NCBI RefSeq assembly: GCF_014805685.1
Contig: NC_060885.1
Span: forward strand, 14,786,632-14,850,631
DNA: 64,000 bases
Reading direction: 5' to 3'
Origin: Silurus meridionalis
Taxonomy: Eukaryota > Chordata > Actinopteri > Siluriformes > Siluridae
Below, piece after piece: positions 36,861 through 47,791 of the stretch (the stretch's first letter is position 1; each line of letters begins with the position of its first letter). The notes beneath the pieces were generated by a model that saw only the letters and a program-made list of their open reading frames with translations, did not search any database and was not told where the DNA came from. The position numbers and the translations under genes were made by a program.

Positions 36861-39042
36861 GTAGCTATCTCCCAAAAGACATGTTTGTGATGGGGATATT
36901 GATTATATGTGCTTGGGATGCATGCTGTAAGTGTACATGTTTGTACATAGTTATGTATGTAGGTATCTGAGATACACTTGTAGATGTGGAGCCACATATC
37001 GCACACACATATTCTCCCTGTGGAGTTCCTGTCCACAACTAACGACACCTTTAAGTGTATGGAGGATTGAGACGAAGGGATGTGGGGTTCCATATCATAA
37101 TATTGAATGTATTTGCTATAAAGATGAAGCACACATTTTTTTGGGGATTTATTATCCAGAGATCATTGCAGTTTAGAGTCAGCAGGAAGCGGGTGTCTGA
37201 ATTCTGACTGGGTAGGATTAAAAAAAAAATTAAGCTCAGTCTTAGCGCATACATCACATGTCAAAACCGTTGGCTGTACGCTTGTTTTGGCGAATGAGTG
37301 TGTCTAGTTCTACCTCCTGTCCATTCAGATGTCTGTCTTTCTAAGCAGTTAAGCAGTTAAACCTGCTCAGGTATTACCCCATGATGCATTATGGTTTCTC
37401 AGCTGTGTTTTTTTTCACAGTATTTAAATCCCACCCCAACATTAAGTTACCATTTTGTGATCGGAAAGTGAAGCAATAAGGGTGTGTCAGGAGGCGGGTT
37501 CATCCCCATCAAGAGAATAAGGAAATGAGAGAGAGTGCAAGATAAAAAAGTGTAGTTGGGACACTTGAGGGCTGGTTGGTGAAGACATTGGTGTTTCAGG
37601 AGAGCCTGTCCCCCTCAGTGTGTGTCCACAGGCCCGTGGGAAACCCTGTTCTGTGTAGCTTTTACTCTCTCATGTGGTTTACTCAAATGCATCTTGAGTT
37701 CATTGTATTTTTTTAAAACAGCCACATTGTATCCATATAAGTGTAACCCTGTGCATTTCTGACTAAAAATCAAAGACCACTGGAAGGCCAGGCGGTTATT
37801 TTTGTATGTTAGAGGACACTCAAGTAGCACTTCTAGTTATATATTGCAGCTTTTTATTTAATTTAAAACATGTTTCATTGAATATCTGCTTGCAATAAAT
37901 AAGGAACTGTGAAACTTTAAATACGGCTATGGAAATAAATTACAGTGCAGTTTATTACTTTGATGGTAAACAACCTTATAAAAAAGTGTTTGGAATGCAG
38001 ATTGTTAAAATGCGGCACAAGGTATTCCTATGGCTCTTGTAAATAACATTAGTGAATGTCATTCCTGTGATCTGTTTAACATTAGAAATAAGGTGTGTGT
38101 ATGCGCACGGATCTGCTTGAACTGATTTAGACAGAGCGCTTGCAGGGAGCAGAAAAAAGTGTGAGTGAGTCTCTCCAGCCTGTTTTTCTGCCCTGGTCTT
38201 ACATCGGGCCATTCCCTGGTCTGCTTCAAAGATCAGGTTCTAGGAAATGCCTGGGCTGCTCAGTCCCATCTCCAGTGATTTGGGCCTGTCACTACAGGCC
38301 TTTTATCATCTCCATAATTCAGCTGTACAGCTGTTTCTGTTTCCACTACTCACTTACATTTTTAGTGAAACTCATCGAACACTGTGGTTAGCTGTGGTTC
38401 TCGAAGCCTGCACATACATTAGATTGATGTAGGTTTTTAATATATAATTGTGGTAAGCAGGGTCAGCAATGTGTAGTTAACCCCTTTGTTTAAAAAAAAA
38501 AAAACGTTGATGCCATTTCTGTGCAAATTATACAACCTCTTTTATATTCGCTAGCTATTACACACGTCTCTTGTTTCTGTCAGACCCTAAGCGGGTTATT
38601 AAACTCATTTACATTATAATGTAGCAGGGTTCAGCTGATATCAATGGGTCACTGGTATTATATGTGCTTGTGATGTTTTAAAGCAGTTTTGTGGGAATGA
38701 CCTTATCATCCTTTATCTCTGTTACTCTTTCATGGCAGGTCAACAAAAATATTAATTAGCCATACTTAATAAACAAGCAAAAAGCACATGTATGAGGAGA
38801 TAAGTTAAAAAAGTATTTTTATTATTATTATTTTGTTATATTTAAAGTTTTATATTGCTATAATTAGAATAATCTGTATGTTTTTTTAAATGATTTTCGC
38901 TGGTTTTAACTAATTATGTCTATAGTGTTGTCCAAACCACCAAATATGGAGGCTACATGTGTGATGTAACATCACAATTCCCATATAGAGTAACTCAGAG
39001 AGACGAAAGGCAGTTGCTGTCACAGAGGAATGGTTGGTGGAC

Positions 39043-39149
39043 TGTGTGTGTGTGTGTGTGTGTGTGCGCGTGTGTGTGTGTGTGCGTGTGCGTGCCGTGT
39101 GTGCGAGTGCGCGCTTGTGTGTGTATACATGAAAAAGAGCAGTGAGTAG

Positions 39150-39198
<49 letters not shown>
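39043..39198. repeat. Two (GT)n arrays
   Basis: 39043-39122 (with GC interruptions) and 39152-39198. Confidence 0.96.
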
Positions 39199-39199
<1 letters not shown>

Positions 39200-40229
39200 C
39201 CCAAATAGGCCATGTATCCTGGTTAAGGGGCCCAGACAAAAACTATAGAGCTAATCGACTCTGCAGCTTTCTTCTCATGCCTTTTCTTGTCCTTTACCAT
39301 CGCCTGTCTTCTGTTTTCCTTTCCACTTCTCTCGTTTCTCAAATCCACCACTCCTACTCATCCCTTTTTTAACCAAAGTAATGTTGAAAAAAGCACTTAA
39401 ATCTGTGATTTATTAAATAAGATTAATATGTTTATCCTGGAAAAGGGGACTAACAAGATGTATTGTGTTAAACCTTTTAAAAAAATTTTCTTTTGAAATT
39501 TGAAAATAGCTTCTTTTTTTTTCTTTGACACAATTCATTAGATTCTATTAAAACAAAACATTTAGGTGTATAGGTGAGTCAAGACGCTTGCCATGGCGTT
39601 CTTTTGAAACCGATGACTTCACTGCACGCTAGAACTGACAGACACACTGATTGATTCAGTGGAATACTGAGCAATACAGAATAGGCCTCTGTGCAGATAA
39701 TATATATTTTTTATGTTCTTTGCTGAGCTGTTTTCAGCTATGTCTATTTTCATTGTTTTACACTCTATGAGATTAGTTTGCATATAAGCTGTCTGCAAGT
39801 TTCTGTTCTAAAAATGTAACATGGTTGGTGTTTATTTCCCCAAGTAATTATTATTTTTTTTACTTTCTAAAATAATTTATTTTAATTATCATCAGCGCAT
39901 CAAAGTTCAGCTTTAGAAAAGAATGCTGGTCAAAGCAGTGAATGTATCTGTGCATTTAACACATTTTTCACCGTGTGAAAAACAGAACTCACTTAAACCG
40001 TTTTGCTTTTGCATATAACTGTGCATGCGTGCATCTCATCGTTGTGATAACAAATACATGAATATTAAATGAATAGTTGCTGTAAAAACAATAAAAAATT
40101 GGAAAAATATATATCTATTGATGTATCGAACATTAGACTTGTGCAGGCATTACAAAAAGTGAAAAAAATATATATTTTTGATAAATTTTTTATTGAGACT
40201 GGGCTCAGACAGATGCCTATTTTGTGAAT

Positions 40230-40530
40230 GCTGCAATGCATTTACTTTTGAATATGCATGGCCTCCCATACATTTTCCTACATTTATTTTTCCACTGTTA
40301 AACGCATTATCAGGAAGTGCCTTGTGTGCATGACAAAGAAACATGTCTTTGCCAAGCTACGACAGTGTAAGAGCACCTACAAAGGTGCTATTTATGAATA
40401 TGCATCGGAACGGAAACATGCATATAATTTCTTGAAGAATGCATGTTTATTTCTTTTCACTGCTGAGATTGCTCCACTGAGTCTTCTGCTTGGAAACATT
40501 TACAACCGCCCCTGTTTGAGCTTCAAAAAT
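40230..40530. promoter_or_regulatory. Candidate enhancer block 1 (POU / SOX motifs)
   Basis: Non-repetitive, compositionally balanced block. GAATATGCATGG at 40250-40261 and TTATGAATATGCAT at 40392-40405 are POU-dimer-like. CAAAGA (40334-40339) and TCTTTG (40346-40351) form an inverted SOX/TCF-like pair. Function is inference. Confidence 0.35.
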
Positions 40531-40544
40531 GTATTAAGTCAGAG

Positions 40545-40607
<63 letters not shown>
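40545..40607. repeat. (GT)n-(GA)n compound microsatellite
   Basis: GT units then GA units between candidate blocks 1 and 2. Confidence 0.96.
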
Positions 40608-40639
40608 TAACAGAAACATAGAAAGAGATGCATAATACT

Positions 40640-40870
40640 GTCCTTAGGGATGCGGTTTAATTAATGGTGGATGATAATGTTTAATTCTCCTCTCCTGAAG
40701 CAGTTGCGTGTTTCGGTGGCTCTTACTCAGAGCATAGCTTACAGATGCATTGTGATATCCGGCATCCTCAGCACTGATTTGCATGATCCAGTCGGCTGTG
40801 TACTGTGGGGGTGGGTTTTGCTCGTTTGCTTTTATTTTCATTTAATGGACCATGGCACACATATTTGTTG
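40640..40870. promoter_or_regulatory. Candidate enhancer block 2 (octamer, homeodomain)
   Basis: Contains TTTAATTAATGG (homeodomain-type) and a perfect octamer ATTTGCAT at 40777-40784 in non-repetitive sequence. An (ATT)n array follows at 40900-40950. Confidence 0.3.
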
Positions 40871-40916
40871 ACTTGTGAGTTGTTGTGCTGAAGACATATT
40901 AATATTATTATTATTA

Positions 40917-40949
<33 letters not shown>

Positions 40950-42516
40950 GGAGAATTTTTTTTGTGAAAGATCATAGCCCTGTAAATGTCCTCTTCACCT
41001 GGTTTTTCAGTAAAAGCCAGCTTGTTGGGAACAAAGGTATTTAGCAGGCAGACGGGCAAAGCCTGGCACAGTGCCACCCTTTCTGTCTCACCAGCCTGTG
41101 ACGCTTCTTCCCTGCGACCCTCCCACAACGGGACAATGGAGGCTCCTCCATCACAACAGGCAAAAAAATCTCAGCTCTCGTCAATCTGCTCCCGTCTTTT
41201 CCCTCTCTTATTGCTCAGTATTGTACTGCTTCAGAGCCGGAACGATCCAGAATTACTGTTTAAAGCAATTCAAAGAAATAAGAGAAACCTGTTTCCTAAT
41301 ATTAGCAGAGAGCAATGTTGAACTGGGGAACAGAGAATAGGGAATACAGTACAGGTAACCACTGCCTTTAGGAGCTTTGCTGTTTTTCTTTCCTTTTCTT
41401 TCTTTTTTTATTTTAATAAAACTTTATTATAATTTTTTTGTTGTTTAGCTTTGGGATGTCATTGCTGAGCTGAAGTGTGAGCATGTGTGTGGTTATATAG
41501 TGTGCAGACCCACTGAATTTTGTCATATTGTTATTGAGTGTGTGTCTATAAAAATGTTTATGTACTACAAAGTGTATTTATAAGTTCCAGTGGATTACAG
41601 AGTGGGCTTTTCGAAACATTTGATGAAGGACGCAAAATTACTGTTCTATACTTTTGAGAATGCGCTTATATGTGCTTGTGTGCAGTTCTACATTTGTTTG
41701 TGGTTACTGAGAGACATGTGTGCATGTGTGTATGCGTGCGAGTGTGTGTGTTGAGGGGTGTGCGGAAGAACATGAAAGGGTATGTGAGTTGGCAATGTTG
41801 CAACAGGACATCCCTCAGTGGACAGTGCCAGAGGAGAGTTGGCACAGAGCAGGACTGGCAGCCAATGGCAGGCTAGGCTTTTACTACTCTGTTTACCTTT
41901 ACGGTTCTAAACACACAGACACGCACACAAATTCTGGTGTGTTAGTCTTATTTTATAAAAGCAGCCCCCTCCAAATATGACTGTCAGCTTTTCAAGCTTA
42001 TTGATACTTCTGTTCTTCCTCTTCCTCACTCTGCCTCTCACGTTTCAAAGGGCAAGAGTGTGTGAGGTCACCTTGACCAACAGTGACACTCACCACTTTC
42101 AGCTTCTGTCATCCAAGACACTCAATGTGATCAATTCATCTGGGCTCTAATGGTTACAAATGGTAGAAGTCGACTCTCTCTAGGCACGTCCAGGGCTCTG
42201 TTTTTTTTTTTTGTTTGTTTCTTCTCTCCTTACTGATCTGTTTCTTCCAGTACACATAGCTACTCTGTGAAAATGAAAGCAGGACAGTGGGCACCTGCTT
42301 AATGTTATATTTAAATACAAAGAAAAAGTGAGTGCTAGCATTGAATATGCTACAAGTCACTCAAATCCATGACACATTTCTCAGACATGTGCCCATTTAA
42401 TACGGAGCGTGCCAAGACCCGACCTAGTGTGTGTATATGTTTCTGCTTGTGTGTGAACTGACTGATTGCTTGCTGTGCTCATGTTAGTATTGGAGGCTTG
42501 CCTAGTTTTAGTGGCT

Positions 42517-42521
<5 letters not shown>

Positions 42522-42571
<50 letters not shown>
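42522..42571. repeat. (GT)n microsatellite
   Basis: 25 TG units. Confidence 0.97.
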
Positions 42572-42573
<2 letters not shown>

Positions 42574-43488
42574 CTCCGCTGTTCACAGTAGTAGAAGTAA
42601 AGGCTGCGAAGGGAAACCTGATATTTTTATTTTTGAGAAACATACCGAAATGTGTTTTTAATATAGTTTTTCATATTCACAGTTCTTAATAACAATTAAT
42701 AACTCAGTGCACATTTATACGATTCTTATATGTTTATTTAAGCATGGTACAACTCTTGTTTGTCTAATGACAGTTAATGGTCTTGCCAGTATTAAGCATA
42801 TTTAAAGTATGCATATGACATGCAAACTCTTTTTCTCGAAAGCAAATACTTGAAGAAAATATTCTCCATATTCAAAAAACATCACTAACTCTTCTTAACT
42901 GTAAGTCTTCTCTCAAAATCATAACTCAAGTACTCTTACCTCCAGAATGGATACACTTGTATTTGTGGTGTGCGACTGGATAGTGTGTGTCCATGCTAAA
43001 GTTAGGAAATCTTGCTGAGTGTATTGTTTAGAGTGTAATCCGACAGCTCATCGGCCGTGCCTGCGGGGGTCATCACCCCTCACACAGCACAGGAAAGTCT
43101 GTCACATCTCCTGCCTGTCTACTAATATATTAATGGCTTTATATTTAGAATGCACGATGTCAAAACTCTACTGTATTCATGTTAAATGAATGTTACTAAT
43201 ACAACTATAGAACCTCTCTGACATCTACATTTAGATCTTTTTTTTCTGTCAGGATGTATTGTTCACTGATATGAAATACCAGACTATGATTCTTTCCTGC
43301 TCTCTATAGTTGTAGTATGTCAGGGCATGTACAGGCAATATTCTCAGTTCATATTTATAATTCCACATATTGCAAATTTTAATTTTAATACTTTAGTTAT
43401 CAATAGTATAAAGTTAGTATAAAATACATAACTCAGTAAGTCAGTAATATTAGTGACATTCAATTTTTCTAAAGAATAAGAAATTAGT

Positions 43489-43491
<3 letters not shown>

Positions 43492-43540
<49 letters not shown>

Positions 43541-43630
43541 TGATTGTTGTTTTCCTGTTAACAAAACCTGGTTAACAGGAAAATGGCACACTGCACGCTT
43601 AGACACAGAAGACATCCCTGCATCTCCACA

Positions 43631-43668
<38 letters not shown>

Positions 43669-43680
43669 CGCACACACACA
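43492..43680. repeat. Two (CA)n arrays flanking a hairpin
   Basis: CA arrays at 43492-43537 and about 43627-43680 bracket a perfect inverted repeat at 43550-43583. Confidence 0.95.
43550..43583. repeat. Perfect 13-bp inverted repeat (hairpin)
   Basis: TTTTCCTGTTAAC (43550-43562), spacer AAAACCTG, GTTAACAGGAAAA (43571-43583). All 13 pairs match. Confidence 0.9.
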
Positions 43681-43739
43681 AAGTAGATACACAAGCCCCT
43701 ACTTCCCTATTTCCTGACTGAATCTTACTGATAATTTGC

Positions 43740-43960
43740 TCAGGCTCATTTGAATTTTAAGCACTTCTTTAATCTTCAAGGCCTAAATTGCTTTATGAAT
43801 ATGCATGGTATGGGCAGACTTTAGTTCATTACCTAGTTGTAAATTCTAATGACCATTAGATCCTCTCAGTAATTGCCAATTGTTTTGCATTTTTGATTGG
43901 CCTATTACCATGTGCATTCCGAACACATCAGCACGGCCTGTCAGACCTTCTGCAGAGAGA
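43740..43960. promoter_or_regulatory. Candidate enhancer block 3 (POU / homeodomain)
   Basis: Dense in TAAT-core and POU words: CATTTGAAT, TTATGAATATGCAT (43793-43806), TAATGACCATTA (a palindromic paired homeodomain site) and GATTGGCCTATTACC. Its texture is that of a conserved vertebrate non-coding element. Conservation was not tested. Confidence 0.4.
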
Positions 43961-44251
43961 GCGTGCCTGTGCGTGTGTGTGCGTGTGTGTATGTGTGTGC
44001 TGCTTAACACAGTGAATGTTTAATCATTAAAAAAAAAATTGAAAAGGTAAAAATTGTGTATATGACTTCTGGGGGTTTTTTTATACATGGGGAAAAAAGT
44101 GCAAGATGTAAAATAAGGAAACGTTTTGCATGTTAAGATTGAAAGTTCACCAGGAGATTTGACATATTTAATTTACATGATGACTCGGCACCCCTTCATT
44201 AAAGCACTTTGCATATGGCGCTACAGTTAATCACTACTGATCAGCCTCAGC

Positions 44252-44255
<4 letters not shown>

Positions 44256-44302
<47 letters not shown>

Positions 44303-44322
44303 AAGCGGGGTCTTCTTTCCCA

Positions 44323-44358
<36 letters not shown>

Positions 44359-44487
44359 TCACTCTACATTCACACAGTTCTGTCTGTGGCTGGGGGTTGT
44401 GTATGCGTATAAAGCTCAGCAGACAGCCAGATCTTTATGTACCCCACCTCCCCTGTGTGGAAGCAGATGTTGACTAGTCTTCACACA

Positions 44488-44530
<43 letters not shown>

Positions 44531-44540
44531 ACACTCACGC
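44256..44540. repeat. Three (CA)n arrays
   Basis: About 44256-44301, 44322-44357 and 44487-44540. Confidence 0.95.
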
Positions 44541-45291
44541 ACTCTCTCTCATCATTGGAACTATTGAGACCCATGTCAAGTCCCTTTATCTATATATATA
44601 AATATGTAACTGGAAAAAAATGAAATCTGTCAGTAAGATGAGTAAAATAAAGTATCCTATAACGAGCTCAGGAAAAACCACATGAGCGAGCAACAAATAA
44701 ACAAACAAATTTTAAAAATCCAAACGAAACAAAAACTCAACAGGAATATTTATTACATTTCTTTGCTTTCTTGTTGTATGTTTTATTTGTCTCTTGCTCT
44801 TTATTCCATACCAGCATTGTGTGAATACTACAAGGAAATGCTGAAATCTCAATTGTCATTAAATGGAATTTGTAATCTGGGGGGAGAATAAGTTGTGTAT
44901 GTTAAAGCAGAGCTTTCACTAATGGAAACGTTTGAGAGAGGGAGTGAGGAAGAGCAAAAGGGAGAAAATGAAGAAGTTAAGGAGAGAGAGAGGTAGAAGG
45001 AGGAGGAGGAGAGGCAGGAGGAGGAGGAGGAGGGAAGAGTGCCAGGGCTAGGGGGACCCAGCAGGCACTGTTTCCTCAGGACTCTTTTAGCCCTACCCTG
45101 GCTCGAGCACGCTTCAAAGTTGTTAATATTCAGCTGGGAAACCGTATCCAGAACACAAATAAATTATTAAGTGCATGAACTTTTTAGGTAGTAAGATGAA
45201 CTGATGGGGCACATCTGTGAGATCCAGGATCTCGAGTCATCTTTATTTGTGGGTGTGTGTTTTTTTGCCGGTGTGTTTGTGTGTGGCTTTG

Positions 45292-45354
<63 letters not shown>

Positions 45355-45406
45355 TGGATACATGTGTATGTAAGTATGGCCTGTGTGTGTGTGTGTGTGT
45401 GTGTGT
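45292..45406. repeat. (GT)n arrays
   Basis: 45292-45353 and 45383-45406, separated by CTGGATACATGTGTATG. Confidence 0.96.
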
Positions 45407-45409
45407 AAC

Positions 45410-45690
45410 TGCCTTCTCTGACTTCCCAGCCTCTGGTCTCCGGCCAAGGGCATGCATAATTGATTCCACACGCGCTATCATTTTCTTGATGTAATTGCTT
45501 TAGTAAGATATGATGAAATCTAATGGATAATTTATCGTTCCAAAATGGGTAAAGAAACAGTGAAATGACGCCGGAGGTTTAGTTGACTCACGGAGAGAGA
45601 GGATGAGCGCTCCATCCAGGATGTGCCTGATCTCTGTATTAGAGGCTGATTAGTCCACTCTGCTCAGTGATTAAATGACTACAAGCAGTC
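45410..45690. promoter_or_regulatory. Candidate enhancer block 4
   Basis: Balanced composition between repeat arrays. It has GCATGCATAATTGATTCC (POU/homeodomain-like), GATGAAATCTAATGGATAAT and GGCTGATTAGTCC. Inferred only. Confidence 0.3.
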
Positions 45691-45691
45691 A

Positions 45692-45868
<177 letters not shown>

Positions 45869-46395
45869 CACTCTGTCTCTCGTGCTCTCTCTTTCTTACT
45901 CTCCTCTCTCCATTCCCCCTCTTTGCTGTTTCTTTCTAAATTCTACCTCTTCTCCTTGCTCAGTCTGTTTACCTCTCATTAGTGTTCTCCGGTTTGTCTA
46001 ATCCTGTCATTCAGTCTCTTTCTTTGCTTTTGTGTACAGCTCTATCACTCTCGGCGGCTGATCTCGGCTTGTTGATAGAAGCAGCAGATGGGCTTAACAG
46101 AATTGTGTGGTAGACGTAGCTGAGCAGTTCTTGAGAAACATGTTTGTTTTGTCAGTGGCATGGCCTGCTTGGAGTCCTGGATGGAACGCAGTATAGTTGT
46201 ATCTGCAGAGTGAAGTGTGGGTACTGTATATGTGTGCGTTCATGAGATGGGATTAGATCCTGGCAAAGGCACCGGGCTGTTTGTTTCACAGCGGGGGTTG
46301 TGAACTGTGTGTGTGCTGTTGTCTGTTTGTGCTCTGAACAGGAACCTATCCCCAAAGGACGCTTCTGCCTCTAGCCTGTTCTCTCAGCTCAGTGT

Positions 46396-46439
<44 letters not shown>
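46396..46439. repeat. (CA)n microsatellite
   Basis: About 22 CA units. Confidence 0.96.
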
Positions 46440-46441
<2 letters not shown>

Positions 46442-47722
46442 AACTTCTTCTTCTTCACATTCTTTACTTTAGCTCCCAGAACACACACTCCCAGTCTGGA
46501 GGACGCTTTATGTTGTTGTTTAAAGTACAAGGGGTGCTTTATGTTTTTCTGCCCTAATCCTTGTTCAGTATCAGATATCTGCCGGAACAATAGGCACGGT
46601 GCCATGTCAGTCTCTCCTTGTTGACAGTGGCCAGTAACAATAGTCACTGCTGTGTCTCCTGTTGAGAGCAGAGCCCTTTAGTGTTAAAACGGATTTAACA
46701 AGATTTAACAATAAAAAATATAAATCATCTTATAATAACAATGAGAGAAATCTCATATTGATGTTACTGGTTAGAAAGTGGAAAAAACTAAAAGGAAGTA
46801 AGAAACATAAAACAAACAAACAAAAAAACAGCTCTAACTTTTTAAACCCTGTGAATGACAGCTGTTTTTTTTCTCTTCTCCCACTCTCTATCACTCTCTT
46901 GTTCTTTTATCTTTCCCCCCTTTATTTTGTTTTCTCCCCTGCATGTCATTCCCTGGGAAGCTCCAGCAACCGCATGTGTCTCAACACGTCTGGGGATGAT
47001 GCTTACTGTTCTTTAACTTCCCTACTAAAACCACAACCCCCTCATTCACTCTTTTTCTCTTGATTTCACTATTCTATCATAAATTTTGTTTTGATTTAGT
47101 TGGTTTTGGAACTCCTGCTTCTTTGAGAAAGACGGGAGCTTCATCTAGACCTCAGAGGCACTGGTAGAGCACATCTGTGTGTGAATGGGTGAAGGAATGG
47201 CGATGTTGGAGCAGAAGGGGCAGCCGCACAAAGGCAAAATTGTCCAGCGGCCCCATTAGTCTCCTTGGGCTCAGTGTGGTCAGACTGGCTCAGCCAGACA
47301 GGATGATAGATGGCTTTGTCAGGGGTCCCAGGGTGTGCCCTGAACCTGAAGCACTTTGTTTATCTTGAATAGAAAAGGGAAAGGCGCAGGAATAATCTAT
47401 GTCTAGCTTTCTTCAGATAGAAAAGAGGAGAGTGAGAAAGAGAGCAAGTGTTTGGGAGTTGGAGTAAAGAGGAAGGGAGGAAAAGGAGGAGGTGGGGGAG
47501 TGTGTCAGTTGGTGGGGGAAGGGTAGGGCCCTACGGTGGTTGTCCATTAACAGATGAACTTGGCTGAATTCCAGGCATTTGATGAGACAGTGTCATAGCC
47601 TCTGCTCTATCGAGCCTTTTCAATTTCTCTTACCCTCCTCTCTCTCTTTCTTGCACACTGTCACTATCTGCTTCTACTTATTCTGTCTTTCTTGTTCACA
47701 ACTTTTTCACAACTTTTTCACA

Positions 47723-47725
<3 letters not shown>

Positions 47726-47791
<66 letters not shown>
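47726..47791. repeat. (CTTT)n microsatellite
   Basis: About 16 CTTT units, a pure pyrimidine strand, preceded by a tandem ACTTTTTCACA pair. Confidence 0.97.

Noticed and set aside
40838..41128. 96-codon frame with an Asn run
   Set aside because: The Asn run is the (ATT)n microsatellite; no family similarity.
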